Virus record (IMG/VR): IMGVR_UViG_3300028608_000006
Coordinates: 1-64,000 of that record
Origin: a virus
Length of the DNA stretch: 64,000 nt
Direction: 5' to 3' (one strand)
Each line of letters starts with the position of its first letter. Positions within the stretch are counted from its first letter, which is position 1. Below, piece by piece: positions 14,969 to 23,168 of the stretch. The notes below the pieces were generated by a model that did not search any database, was not told where the DNA came from, and saw nothing but the letters and a program-made list of their open reading frames with translations. Both the position numbers and the translations under genes were made by a program.

Positions 14969-17140
14969 ATGACCATCTTTAACAAAATTGTTCCGGGGAA
15001 AGTTGTCAACCGGGGGATTAAGGATAACTCCGTCCCCGACTATGTCGTCAACTATCCTGTCTACCCGCTGCACGCGCCGGTCATCTCGATTGTCACTCCG
15101 AAAGGTGAACTGGCAAGCGAGAAAGGCACGCAGTGGATCTCTGTCAGCGACTTCACCGCGATGTTCGGCGATGTGATGGACTACAAGACTCCGTACTACA
15201 ACCCAACGTCTTTGCTGATCCAGCAATTGACTCGTGGTGGTCAGTCGGTGATCGGTATCCGTCGTCTGTCGGCGAACAACGAAGTGTCCCGCGTGGCCTT
15301 CTCCGCTTTCGTTCAACAGGTCCAAGTGCAGGATTACCAGCGTGACCTCGCCGGTAATTTCAAGCGCGACCCTGATACCGGTTTGAAAATTCCGAATGTC
15401 GGTGTCACCTACCCTGGCCTGAAAGTTGTCATCCGTCCGGACGACACTGCCAAAGCTAAAGGCTACGGCAAGTTGGTTCACCGCGTGATCCCGGGTACCC
15501 CTGCTGACGGTCAGACTCCTGCTGTTCCAGAAACCCTGGTTTACCCGCTGTTCGAGTTGGCTGCTGGTGTGGGCGATGCCTACAACGCCGGTGGTATCAA
15601 CATGGGTATCAACAACAATACCCTGAACTGGCGTTCGATCTCCGCCTTCGTTAAATCGACTGGCGTGTTCCCGTTCGACCTGCGTATGTTCACCGACTCG
15701 GCCACCGGTGTTCGCACCTACGCCAAGACCACTGACCGGAAAGAGACAGCAACCTTCACGCTGTTCCCAACCGAAGCTGGTGGTGAGCAGTTCAGCGTTA
15801 AGCGCGCTGTCGGTGCCTTCACCGGTACCAACGTCAACCGCAAGATCGTCCCGATCCCTCAGCCGTTCAAAGACGCCCACGTCTACGCGGATGACATCGA
15901 CACGCTTTGCCAACTGATGTACATGGTTGAGAAAGACGTGAACGAAAGCCTGGTTGAAGTGGGTGCTCGTCCATACCAGCAGATGAACCCGTTCACCGCT
16001 ACCAACCACGTTGGTGCTCCGTACTTCGCCATCCAGACCGACGACGCCACTCTGTGGGATCTCAGCGGTGCTGTGAAAGCGGCTTACGGCGTGAACCCGT
16101 TCTACCTGGCCAACGGCGACATGCCTGCTGGCGTGACCCCAGTTGTTCCGAACGACCCGTTCGGTCTGCTGGCCGACACCAAGTTCCCAATGACCACTGG
16201 TCAGGCATGGGAAGTGACCAACAGCTTGATGGCTGCGGATCTGACGACTTACGTCAACGGTTCCGAGATCAAGAACTACACCCGTAACCGCCAGTCGGTT
16301 TTCTGGGACGTTGGTTACACCAAAGAAGTTAAAGACATCGCTGCTCAGTTGCTCGGTCAGCGTAAAGACGTCTTCTTCTTCGGTGACGCAACTGTTTGGG
16401 AACCAGGCACCCCGAACGACCTGGGTACTGTCTACTCCCGCATGGCATCGCTCGTGGCTTCGCTGCGCCTGACGCCGGAATCGGAACAGTGGGGTACTCC
16501 GACTGTGCGTGCGTCGATCAACCTGATCGAAGCGAAACTGATCAACGAAGTGACCGGTGGCTACTTCTCCGGCAACCTCGACCTGGCTTACGCGTTCGCG
16601 CTGTTCGCCGGCAACAACAGCGGTATCATCACTGCTTCGGCTTCGCCGGACCACGGTGACAACCGTATCCTCCGCACCATGCACTCTCCGAACATCGAGT
16701 TCGAAGAAGACGACGTGGCCAACGACAACTTCGAGAACGGCGCGATCACTCTGCGTCCGTACGACGTTGAACAACTGTATCGCCCAGCTCTGATCACCGT
16801 TTTCAACAACGTTGACTCCGTGCTGAAAGATGCGGTGACCGCGTTCCTCTGCGTGTGCATGGAGAAGATCCTGCAAGACGAATGGAACACCGTCTGCGGT
16901 GACACCTCGATCTCGGCCGCCAGCTACGCTGCGCTCGTGAAAGACGGTGCCGAACGTAAGTGCCGTGACCGCCTTGGCGGGCTGGTGAAGAACATCACCG
17001 TTCTGACTTCCTACGACGAAACCCGTCCTGGTGGTCGTGCTGTGATGAACGCCATCGTGAATGGCTACTTCAACAAGGGCAAGTACATGATGAACCTGGA
17101 TCTGTTCGCCTACAACGAACAAGATGCAGCCACTGCTTAA
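14969..17140 (+). CDS. Contractile tail sheath protein
   Basis: 723 aa, close to the ~695 aa of phiKZ gp29. It polymerises around the tail tube and contracts to drive the tube into the cell. The N-terminus (KIVPGKVVNR then YPVYPLHAPVISIVTPKG) has the usual sheath opening with an extended arm. Residues ~45-110 contain the WISVSDFTAMFGDV segment and SLLIQQLTRGGQSVIGIRRL, typical of sheath domains. The C-terminal ~150 residues (RPALITVFNNVDSVLKDAVTAF onward) fit the conserved sheath core. GAGG precedes the ATG. The tube gene follows after 10 bases. Confidence 0.88.
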   Translation: MTIFNKIVPGKVVNRGIKDNSVPDYVVNYPVYPLHAPVISIVTPKGELASEKGTQWISVSDFTAMFGDVMDYKTPYYNPTSLLIQQLTRGGQSVIGIRRLSANNEVSRVAFSAFVQQVQVQDYQRDLAGNFKRDPDTGLKIPNVGVTYPGLKVVIRPDDTAKAKGYGKLVHRVIPGTPADGQTPAVPETLVYPLFELAAGVGDAYNAGGINMGINNNTLNWRSISAFVKSTGVFPFDLRMFTDSATGVRTYAKTTDRKETATFTLFPTEAGGEQFSVKRAVGAFTGTNVNRKIVPIPQPFKDAHVYADDIDTLCQLMYMVEKDVNESLVEVGARPYQQMNPFTATNHVGAPYFAIQTDDATLWDLSGAVKAAYGVNPFYLANGDMPAGVTPVVPNDPFGLLADTKFPMTTGQAWEVTNSLMAADLTTYVNGSEIKNYTRNRQSVFWDVGYTKEVKDIAAQLLGQRKDVFFFGDATVWEPGTPNDLGTVYSRMASLVASLRLTPESEQWGTPTVRASINLIEAKLINEVTGGYFSGNLDLAYAFALFAGNNSGIITASASPDHGDNRILRTMHSPNIEFEEDDVANDNFENGAITLRPYDVEQLYRPALITVFNNVDSVLKDAVTAFLCVCMEKILQDEWNTVCGDTSISAASYAALVKDGAERKCRDRLGGLVKNITVLTSYDETRPGGRAVMNAIVNGYFNKGKYMMNLDLFAYNEQDAATA

Positions 17141-17150
17141 GGAGTAATTC

Positions 17151-18101
17151 ATGGCTACCACCCCAATTCCGGGCACCTCCGCTGGCGGTTCTTCGCCGGC
17201 AACGAACTACCCGCACCGCGACGCGAACACACTGCTGCCAGAGAGTGATGCCTTCGTCCAGGCGCTGGACCTCGCCAAACGTCCTGTCATCAACGCCGAA
17301 TCCGGTGGCATGTACGGTTGGGCAGGTAACGTCTTCGAGTACATCAGTGCTCAGCCTCACGTTTCGCAACAGAGCTGGTGCATCATGCTCAGCACGCCGA
17401 TGATGTTCTCCCGCCTCCCAGGTGGCGATCGTCTGCACGCACTGTGCAAAGCGTTCTTCGAGAACCGCTCGCAGTCCTTCGAAGGTCTGCAAGATCGTAC
17501 CGAACACGCCTTCGGGCGTATGGAATGGACTGGCCACGTCATGTCCATCCCTACCGGCGCGACTCGTACCCTGGGTAGCGTGACTCATACCGTGATCGAC
17601 GTAGAAGGTGAATCTTTCACCAAGCTGCTGAAGATCTGGGGTCAGTGGGGCGTGATGGATCCAGAAATCATGAACGCCAAACTCGTGATCCTCGACGAGC
17701 CAGGTGACATGCTGCTGGACGAAGTGTCGGCTGCGGCTTGCTACTTCGAACCAACTCGCAACATGCGTGACATTGCTCACGCCGCGATCGTTGTTGGTAT
17801 GATGCCTAACGGCACTGTGCCAATCGAGTTGAAGCGCAACAAGGCCGAAGAGAACACCATCCGCACCATTCAGATGGAGTTCACCGGTGTTGTTGAATTC
17901 GACACCCTGGCAGTGAAGCAAATCGCTCGCGAAATGCTGGCACTCCTGCCGCTGTACAACCCGGACGCTATCGACGCGCCTGAGGGCTTCAAGTCTCGCA
18001 CCTCGACTCTGGAAGCGCTGACCAACGCCGGTACCATCGAGCGTATGACCACGCAGAAAGAATCCGTGAGCGAAACTGCTTCTGGCCAGTACATGGGCTA
18101 A
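17151..18101 (+). CDS. Tail tube protein
   Basis: 316 aa, starting MATTPIPGTSAGGSSP with AAGGAG upstream. It follows the sheath directly, the invariant order in myoviruses. It has a mixed-beta core with a MEWTGHVMSIPTG strand pair and a long ENTIRTIQMEFTGVVEFDT segment, consistent with the gp19-like tube fold. A Gly/Ser-rich N-terminus and a flexible C-terminus are seen. The call depends mainly on synteny and size; an extra tube-like domain may explain its greater length than T4 gp19 (163 aa). Confidence 0.75.
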   Translation: MATTPIPGTSAGGSSPATNYPHRDANTLLPESDAFVQALDLAKRPVINAESGGMYGWAGNVFEYISAQPHVSQQSWCIMLSTPMMFSRLPGGDRLHALCKAFFENRSQSFEGLQDRTEHAFGRMEWTGHVMSIPTGATRTLGSVTHTVIDVEGESFTKLLKIWGQWGVMDPEIMNAKLVILDEPGDMLLDEVSAAACYFEPTRNMRDIAHAAIVVGMMPNGTVPIELKRNKAEENTIRTIQMEFTGVVEFDTLAVKQIAREMLALLPLYNPDAIDAPEGFKSRTSTLEALTNAGTIERMTTQKESVSETASGQYMG

Positions 18102-18118
18102 GTAGCGAAAGCGGAATA

Positions 18119-18162
18119 GACCCCTACCCCACGCCCCTTATGGAGGCGTGGGGTAGGGGGTA
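18119..18162. terminator. Strong bidirectional terminator
   Basis: A 15-bp perfect stem, 18121-18135 with 18145-18159 (CCCCTACCCCACGCC and its complement), lies between the convergent tail tube and the 145-aa membrane-protein gene. It is followed by TATTTCT on the plus strand. Confidence 0.85.
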
Positions 18163-18183
18163 TTTCTGCGCTCTTATAAAGCA

Positions 18184-18621
18184 TTAAGGTCGTTTGTCCC
18201 TTCTACGGTCTTCCGTATACAACACGCCTCGAATGCACGTAAGGGCGTAGTTATTCATCAGCACCACCTGCCTGAAGACTTCCAGGTCTTTTGAGTGGGA
18301 CTTGTTCTTGCCGTCAGTCGGGTTGGCCCGCATGATAAACTTGTAAACCTGTTGGTCAGTGTACCAGCCTGGGAAGACGATCTCCCAACCATCCGCTTTT
18401 CGCAGTATGTTGGGATACTCCAGACTCCAATCCCTGGTAATTCTGACGCAACCCGCGTAGATACCCAACTTGTAGGTAAACACCATACCGTTGACGGTTC
18501 TCTCGACGTGGTAGGAGAACGCTCGACTTTCCATCACTCGTTGGATAACCAGAATGATTAGCACCGCATAGATAATCAACAGTGCAAAGTTAACTCCGAT
18601 ATCGTACGTAGTTTTGGACAT
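18184..18621 (-). CDS. Single-pass membrane protein, 145 aa
   Basis: Starts MSKTTYDIGVNFALLIIYAVLIILVIQ with AGGAGG 6 bases upstream. One membrane helix at residues ~8-27; the remaining ~115 residues carry charged and aromatic stretches. There are two Cys (residues 58 and 130). Last gene of a five-gene minus unit starting at early motif 3, so probably early. Role in membrane takeover or exclusion is speculative. Confidence 0.6.
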   Translation of the reverse strand: MSKTTYDIGVNFALLIIYAVLIILVIQRVMESRAFSYHVERTVNGMVFTYKLGIYAGCVRITRDWSLEYPNILRKADGWEIVFPGWYTDQQVYKFIMRANPTDGKNKSHSKDLEVFRQVVLMNNYALTCIRGVLYTEDRRRDKRP

Positions 18622-18631
18622 ATTGGGCCTC

Positions 18632-19372
18632 CTAAGCGAATATGTGCTTAGCGTTTTGGTTAATGAGGTTCTTGATGAGTTCTTGGTTTTCAGCTATGAC
18701 GTTGAACTTATGAATTTCCTCTCGATACACCTCCTTAGCAACTTGGGATACTGCATTCCAGATGCTTCCTTTATAGCCGTAACGGCCGGTGAATTTAGCT
18801 GCTAATGAGTTCACCCACTCTTCAAGATCAATGGGGTCGTCATTATCAACCGCGCTTGGGTCTTTGTTCGCTTTGACAAAGACGGTTACCAGCTTGGCTG
18901 GATTCGGATACACGACATCGACAAGGGTCCTGACGTTGTGCACAAGAATGGTAATACGAGTACGGTCCGACAACTTCATGCTGTGCGGGTATACCGGTCG
19001 ACAGCTACGACTGATGAACCGCTCGTCAACGGCATTAAAGAACCCGGGTGCGTGTTGCTTTAAGAACGGGTAGGTTAAGCCAGGCGAAACTTCATAGGGG
19101 AACTCAGCGGAGTAAGCGTGTCCGGTTTCCATCAGGAAAACAATGGCATACGCGATGGATAGCTCGTCCTGAGTCAAGTCCTGTCGGCTCGAAAGCTGCC
19201 GAGTAAGCCTTATAGCATTGAGCAAAAACACATGGTCATAGTCGCCCATTTGAACTTGTCGCAGGTGCTGAAACGCCGCAATAACAAAGTTCATCGGAAG
19301 GTAAGGTCCGGTTATGGATAACAGTTCCGAGAAGGTCTCGAAGTCCTTTCGATCACTACTGGTCAGGGGCAT
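18632..19372 (-). CDS. Hypothetical helical protein, 246 aa
   Basis: Starts MPLTSSDRKDFETFSELL at 19372; GGGAGA lies upstream and an in-frame start at 19438 would sit inside the preceding terminator hairpin. Mostly helical. AYAIVFLMETGHAYS (residues ~72-86) vaguely recalls the LLHDIGH segment of HD-domain phosphohydrolases, but the His-Asp pair is missing, so I do not assign that function. Read-through or its own promoter after the 19386-19434 hairpin is required. Confidence 0.55.
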   Translation of the reverse strand: MPLTSSDRKDFETFSELLSITGPYLPMNFVIAAFQHLRQVQMGDYDHVFLLNAIRLTRQLSSRQDLTQDELSIAYAIVFLMETGHAYSAEFPYEVSPGLTYPFLKQHAPGFFNAVDERFISRSCRPVYPHSMKLSDRTRITILVHNVRTLVDVVYPNPAKLVTVFVKANKDPSAVDNDDPIDLEEWVNSLAAKFTGRYGYKGSIWNAVSQVAKEVYREEIHKFNVIAENQELIKNLINQNAKHIFA

Positions 19373-19385
19373 AGTAAATCTCCCA

Positions 19386-19434
19386 CAAAAAAATAAGAGA
19401 AGAAGGGGAGGGGCGAAACCGCCCCACCTCTTAA
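19386..19434 (-). terminator. Terminator after the exported-protein gene
   Basis: On the minus strand a GGGGC..GCCCC stem with A/G-rich extensions is followed by CTTATTTTTTTGT. It would end or attenuate transcripts from early motif 3 after the 147-aa gene. Confidence 0.7.
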
Positions 19435-19874
19435 TCAACTTCGGTCATATTTTCAAACAGTTCGTAGTCGTCAAACTTTGAACGCATCGACTTGGGGTCG
19501 CAGTTCTCGTAAGACTTCTCAACACCACCAGACATGATTTGCAGGTAACCGGTTTTCGATCCCTGCTTGTCCATGAAGCCAATGTTGTAGAACTTATCTC
19601 CGTCCGTAACATACATCTCACGGCTCAGAGAACCTTCTTCCTTGGACATCCGACCGGAGGTGCCGAGGTTGTTGGAACGTTTCATGATGGTCACATCCGG
19701 TATATCCAGATTCTGGCCGTAGCTGAATGTGAACACATCAGTACCTGGGTTGTGCTCGACCAACACATGTTCCCCTTTAGGCAGGTCACATACGAAGACC
19801 ACTTCATTACTTGCTGCGTGTGCGGTACCCAGCATCAACGACACCAGTACGAACAGACCTGTTACATATTTCAT
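19431..19874 (-). CDS. Exported periplasmic protein, 147 aa
   Basis: A clear signal peptide: MKYVTGLFVLVSLMLGTAHA then SNE, with an A-H-A cleavage site near residue 20. The mature part is beta-rich, with Cys29 and Cys124 positioned to form a disulphide. The pattern (VVFVCDLPKGEHVLVEH then DVFTFSYG) resembles small bacterial periplasmic proteins that open with a Cys strand. It overlaps the upstream gene by ATGA. Being probably early and exported, it is a candidate superinfection-exclusion or envelope-stress factor; that is inference. Confidence 0.65.
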   Translation of the reverse strand: MKYVTGLFVLVSLMLGTAHAASNEVVFVCDLPKGEHVLVEHNPGTDVFTFSYGQNLDIPDVTIMKRSNNLGTSGRMSKEEGSLSREMYVTDGDKFYNIGFMDKQGSKTGYLQIMSGGVEKSYENCDPKSMRSKFDDYELFENMTEVD

Positions 19875-20233
19875 GCGTTAACTCCTTGTGGGATGCGTAG
19901 ATCCTTTCTTATTTGAAAGGTGGTTTTATTTACGAACTGTTGGAATTCCGGAATGCCTTCTTGTGCCACGCGAGCTGCGAGTGCATCAGCAAACAGAACG
20001 AAAGCCTTCAGGATATCGCTATCCCGAAACCACGCGTTGTCGAAGATGAGGAACTGATTCACCACAGGGCAAATAGTTCCAACCGTCTTGTCACCGCGGT
20101 GGATCAGAATGGTTGGAACCGCCGTTGTGAAACTCCAACCCTCGTGTTTAAAACTTACACTGAACCCACGTTTAGCTTGGGTGTTTACTTCCGTTGCCAA
20201 GGACATCAGGCAAGCGTGATGTGGTGCGAACAT
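19871..20233 (-). CDS. Hypothetical protein, 120 aa
   Basis: Starts MFAPHHACLMSLATEVNTQ with a strong AAGGAGG site. A mixed alpha/beta soluble protein. It overlaps the exported-protein gene by the four bases ATGA, so the two are translationally coupled. Not recognised. Confidence 0.6.
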   Translation of the reverse strand: MFAPHHACLMSLATEVNTQAKRGFSVSFKHEGWSFTTAVPTILIHRGDKTVGTICPVVNQFLIFDNAWFRDSDILKAFVLFADALAARVAQEGIPEFQQFVNKTTFQIRKDLRIPQGVNA

Positions 20234-20245
20234 AAGGCCTCCTTA

Positions 20246-20575
20246 TCAAGCGGCGAGTTTACCGTTGAAGTCCATGCCAAAATTGAATGCCTTCTTGTGC
20301 ATAAAGAAGTCACCAGTCAGTTTCTTTACCGAACCAAATGTACGTTCCGACGGGGTGATGTAAACAGCACCGGTCCGCCAGAAGCCATCGGGGTCTTGAC
20401 GCGGGATAACAAAGCCAACAGCCTTGCCACCTTTAACAAACACATACAGCTCGTGGAAGTGACGGATCCAAGAGCTGACGTCGCCTAACCAACGATCCTG
20501 TTTGGATTCGTCAATCAGCCATTTGTCAGCTTCTTCGCCACGCCTAATGAAGCCAACTTCAGTCTTGTATTCCAT
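20246..20575 (-). CDS. Hypothetical protein, 109 aa, perhaps acetyltransferase-like
   Basis: Starts MEYKTEVGFIRRGEEADKW with AGGAG upstream. The middle, ELYVFVKGGKAVGFVIPRQ followed by TGAVYITPSERTFG, weakly recalls the strand and turn order of GNAT acetyltransferases, but it is short and lacks the clear acetyl-CoA P-loop. First gene of the unit led by early motif 3, whose core ends 66 bases upstream. Confidence 0.5.
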   Translation of the reverse strand: MEYKTEVGFIRRGEEADKWLIDESKQDRWLGDVSSWIRHFHELYVFVKGGKAVGFVIPRQDPDGFWRTGAVYITPSERTFGSVKKLTGDFFMHKKAFNFGMDFNGKLAA

Positions 20576-20640
20576 GATTAATCTCCTGATTAGTTAAACT
20601 GCCTTTGATCCCAAAGGCATTTGTATTGCTTACTAACCGG

Positions 20641-20658
20641 GTAATATAGGTCTGAGAT
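20641..20658 (-). promoter_or_regulatory. Early promoter-like motif 3
   Basis: The minus strand contains CCTATATTAC 66 bases ahead of the 109-aa gene. The flanks resemble those of motif 4 on both sides (AATGTAAGTTAAA beyond the motif and TTGTATTxCTTACT in the leader, plus-strand sense), so the two promoters look duplicated. Confidence 0.65.
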
Positions 20659-20701
20659 CGAATGTAAGTTAAATTCCGACAAAACAAATAAACCGTGTAA
20701 T

Positions 20702-20730
20702 AACCTCCTACCCGTAATGGGTAGGAGGTT
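20702..20730 (-). terminator. Hairpin terminator of the 22217-20742 unit
   Basis: A 12-bp perfect stem, AACCTCCTACCC (20702-20713) with GGGTAGGAGGTT (20719-20730), lies just after the stop of the 180-aa gene. Confidence 0.75.
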
Positions 20731-20741
20731 ATACGGCTTAC

Positions 20742-21284
20742 TTAGTAGTGCGCGGTTGATTGGTGAGGAGGGCGATGCGCGTTACTGAACAGTTCCGCCT
20801 CTTCAGCCTTTTCCATTGCACGAGTCTTCACCCGACGATGGACAGCCATCACACGTTCCAGCCGGGCCATGTGGTTGCCGATGTTGTGCGAAGAGTTGTG
20901 CTGGCTTACTACCCGAGTCAGCACTTCCAACGTTACCAGATCACCGGCCGCAGCACCGATGAAGAAGTCGAGGGATTCCGGTGCGATCACATCGAGACTG
21001 AATGGACCGTGACCCAGCGGATACATCTCAGTGACGGCCACAACACCTACGCGCGTACCGACCATGATGATGCGACGCCCATCCTCGGCCTGCGACTTAC
21101 ACACTTCACCGATCTCCATCGGGTGATGGATGATGGCGAAGATGTATTTATCACCTTCGTCTTCCACAACCCAGTCTTCACTGAATGGAGTGAAGTCCAG
21201 AATCTTGGTGAGGGTGTTAGTGAATGCATCTTGCAGCTGGCGTTCGTTGAAAGCTTGTTGCTGTACTGCGGTCAAATCGTTCAT
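20742..21284 (-). CDS. Hypothetical protein, 180 aa
   Basis: Starts MNDLTAVQQQAFNERQLQDAF. The N-terminal third is helical and the centre contains beta strands. The C-terminus (residues ~130-165) is a charged helix, ARLERVMAVHRRVKTRAMEKAEEAE, that could be a coiled coil. No export signal. Last gene of the motif 4 unit. Not recognised. Confidence 0.55.
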   Translation of the reverse strand: MNDLTAVQQQAFNERQLQDAFTNTLTKILDFTPFSEDWVVEDEGDKYIFAIIHHPMEIGEVCKSQAEDGRRIIMVGTRVGVVAVTEMYPLGHGPFSLDVIAPESLDFFIGAAAGDLVTLEVLTRVVSQHNSSHNIGNHMARLERVMAVHRRVKTRAMEKAEEAELFSNAHRPPHQSTAHY

Positions 21285-21326
21285 GCCGTCAAATCCTGTA
21301 CAAGAGTGTAAGAGTGTTAGGGAGGA

Positions 21327-21713
21327 TTAGAACTTTACAACATTGGTCAGTTGACCGCTGCTGAATGGGAAACCTGCTTGCTCGGCGTTGTATTGCTCAA
21401 CGCCGTCTTCTACTGGAGCACCGTGCAGCTCGATGGTGCCGCCTACCGAATTGGTAGACAGGTGAACACCACCACGGGTATCCATGTAAACCGAGTTCAA
21501 GCAGAAGTAACGCGCATCGATCAGGGCAACAACAGTTTGCTTGTCGCCTTTCTCGATGGTGGCCAGACCCCACAGCTGCATGGTCTTGCCGGCGCCGTGG
21601 TCATCGGCGACCAAACCATTAACAGCTTCAGCCGCCGCATAGATCAACGCATTACCTACTTTCAGGTTAGGGTTGGTAGCAACAGATACAACAGCAACGT
21701 TTGCATTAGTCAT
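21327..21713 (-). CDS. Hypothetical protein, 128 aa
   Basis: Starts MTNANVAVVSVATNPNLKVGNAL with AAGGA upstream. Beta-rich, Gly/Val-rich; HGAGKTM occurs near residue 40, but the surrounding sequence lacks the strand-loop-helix of a P-loop ATPase, so no nucleotide binding is claimed. Third gene of the unit from early motif 4. Confidence 0.55.
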   Translation of the reverse strand: MTNANVAVVSVATNPNLKVGNALIYAAAEAVNGLVADDHGAGKTMQLWGLATIEKGDKQTVVALIDARYFCLNSVYMDTRGGVHLSTNSVGGTIELHGAPVEDGVEQYNAEQAGFPFSSGQLTNVVKF

Positions 21714-21751
21714 GATTCAATTCCTTGTATTTCAGGGTAGGTAGTTTGTTA

Positions 21752-22072
21752 TCAGTTTGTAGCGTCGTCTAACGCTTTGGTCAGACGTTCGATCACTTTG
21801 TTAACATCGGCGGTTTCGTAGATAACGAATAGCCCGCCCGGAGCGATGTCGCTATCAGCCCATGGATTGTCCGTTTCGAGGGGAAAGGAATTTCCAGTGA
21901 TACCCATGTCGATATCGAACAGTTCCTCATGCCCAGCGCCAGATGCATCGGAAAGATGCTGGACCGTGGCACCAGGACCCTTGATAAGCATTTCGTACAG
22001 ACCCAGTGGATACCGGGTAAACACTGTGCCCTCTGGGAGGGATTGCAGTACATCCATACCAACTACTTTCAT
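21752..22072 (-). CDS. Hypothetical acidic protein, 106 aa
   Basis: Starts MKVVGMDVLQSLPEGTVFTRYP with AAGGA upstream. A small acidic soluble protein (many Asp/Glu in residues 40-80) ending in an amphipathic helix. It follows the lipoprotein gene in the motif 4 unit. Not recognised. Confidence 0.55.
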   Translation of the reverse strand: MKVVGMDVLQSLPEGTVFTRYPLGLYEMLIKGPGATVQHLSDASGAGHEELFDIDMGITGNSFPLETDNPWADSDIAPGGLFVIYETADVNKVIERLTKALDDATN

Positions 22073-22085
22073 GTTCGGTTCCTTG

Positions 22086-22217
22086 TTAGCGGGAAGTCAA
22101 TGCGTTGCTAATACCGTTAGAGATGTATTGCGAACTCGTCCCGGCGTCAGTACCGGAGCAAGCTGCACAAATCCCAACGATAGCAATAACGAGACCGATG
22201 AGTGTAAGTGCTTTCAT
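22086..22217 (-). CDS. Small lipoprotein, 43 aa, entericidin-like
   Basis: Starts MKALTLIGLVIAIVGICAAC. The ATG at 22217 sits 7 bases from GGAG; an ATG at 22223 is too close to it. A hydrophobic segment leads to AAC with Ser after, an imperfect lipobox giving a mature lipid-anchored peptide of ~25 residues rich in Ser, Thr, Gly and Asn (YISNGISNAL). Size and composition resemble entericidin-type cell-envelope lipoproteins. First gene after early motif 4, so likely early. A role in blocking superinfection is only inferred. Confidence 0.6.
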   Translation of the reverse strand: MKALTLIGLVIAIVGICAACSGTDAGTSSQYISNGISNALTSR

Positions 22218-22258
22218 TTGCATGCTCCTAAAAGTTATTTGTATTACTTACTGAAATG

Positions 22259-22276
22259 GTAATATAGACTTGAAAC
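22259..22276 (-). promoter_or_regulatory. Early promoter-like motif 4
   Basis: The minus strand reads GTTTCAAGTCTATATTAC, 42 bases upstream of the lipoprotein start. One core-flanking base differs (TCTA instead of CCTA). Leader and flank sequences match motif 3. Confidence 0.65.
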
Positions 22277-22311
22277 TTAATGTAAGTTAAAAAGAAAGAA
22301 AGCAAACATAA

Positions 22312-22347
22312 CCCTATCCCCAGCACCCGAAGGCACTGGGGATAGTA
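22312..22347 (-). terminator. Hairpin terminator of the 24971-22353 unit
   Basis: A 10-bp stem, CTATCCCCAG (22314-22323) with CTGGGGATAG (22336-22345), is followed on the minus strand by GGTTATGTTTGCTTTCTTTC. It carries the AGCAAACATAA variant of the shared terminator tag. Confidence 0.7.
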
Positions 22348-22352
22348 ACGGG

Positions 22353-22526
22353 TTACTTCTTGGGTACAGACAAGTCCATGCCGAACTCGAAATGCTTCGG
22401 TGGTTCAGCAGGCTTGATGATACCCTGAGACTTGCTCAGGTAAGACGGGCGTTCTGGAGGAACAGTCTCATGGCGACGACCGAGTCCTTCCAACAGTTTA
22501 GGATCAATAACAACGTCGTTGCTCAT
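22353..22526 (-). CDS. Hypothetical small protein, 57 aa
   Basis: Starts MSNDVVIDPKLLEGLGRRHE with GGAGAAGTGTC before the ATG. Pro-rich and probably extended (VPPERPSYLSKSQGI, then KPAEPPKHFEFG). No membrane segment. It ends just before the terminator and follows the 203-aa gene closely. Not recognised. Confidence 0.6.
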   Translation of the reverse strand: MSNDVVIDPKLLEGLGRRHETVPPERPSYLSKSQGIIKPAEPPKHFEFGMDLSVPKK

Positions 22527-22540
22527 GACACTTCTCCTGG

Positions 22541-23152
22541 TTACGGAAACACTTTCTTGCGGAAGTCGCTGCCGATCTTCAGCTCATTAACTTCCCTAAC
22601 GATGATTTGGCCACCTTCAGGATACAGCATGAGATGAGGAACATTAGCAGCATACTTGTTGTAGCCATACTGGAAGTCCTCGCGTTGGCTGGCGGCTATA
22701 AAGCAGGAAGCAGTGATCCCGGTGTTTTTACTGATTTGGATTTTCAACCGGGTCCGGGATCGACCTGCCTCACCAGCTTTTAATGTTTCGCCGGCAATCA
22801 GGTTCTCCCACTTCCTCAGGAGAGCTGGGTCATCGTCCACCCAATTATGCTCTTCACTGAACTCATCCAACAGCTTGGTCTTCATCAAGCTTTCAACGAC
22901 GTGGAAACGGATACCGTCATCCAGTTCATTGACATCAATGATGTGCTCGTAAATGCGGTGACCGGAATACCAGAAGGGATGACCCTTGCTGAAAACCTCC
23001 GGCATGATCTTCGACGGAATCGGATCAAAGAAGAAGGAGATGTGGTCCATGTAATCTTCGGATACTTTAACGCCCTCCAAAGGTTTAGACCCAGAAGCGC
23101 GTCGAGTTAGGAGGACGTCGTACTGGGCGTCGGAATAGTGATACAGTTTCAT
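22541..23152 (-). CDS. Hypothetical protein, 203 aa, possibly ADP-ribosyltransferase-like
   Basis: Starts MKLYHYSDAQYDVLLTRRASG. The opening LYHYS followed by a short helix and a basic patch recalls the first strand of small ADP-ribosyltransferase or DUF-type phage proteins, but no conserved Glu motif can be placed. The middle, HIIDVNELDDGIRFHVVE, is strand-rich; the end is basic. It sits between the dTMP kinase and a 57-aa gene on the same strand. Function not assigned. Confidence 0.5.
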   Translation of the reverse strand: MKLYHYSDAQYDVLLTRRASGSKPLEGVKVSEDYMDHISFFFDPIPSKIMPEVFSKGHPFWYSGHRIYEHIIDVNELDDGIRFHVVESLMKTKLLDEFSEEHNWVDDDPALLRKWENLIAGETLKAGEAGRSRTRLKIQISKNTGITASCFIAASQREDFQYGYNKYAANVPHLMLYPEGGQIIVREVNELKIGSDFRKKVFP

Positions 23153-23168
23153 GGTGTACTTGCTCGAA

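Noticed and set aside
14921-17176. A 751-codon open frame opposite the tail sheath gene, and similar long reverse frames (e.g. 2688-4052, 6344-7651, 30679-32370, 45181-47196)
   Set aside because: They mirror strongly coding genes with biased third positions. Their translations are rich in His, Val, Arg and Gln without domain motifs or ribosome-binding sites.
18632-19372. HD-domain phosphohydrolase
   Set aside because: FLMETGH resembles LLHDIGH only loosely, and the metal-binding His-Asp pair is missing.
21580-21600. HGAGKTM in the 128-aa protein as a P-loop
   Set aside because: The strand and helix around a genuine Walker A, and a Walker B, are absent.
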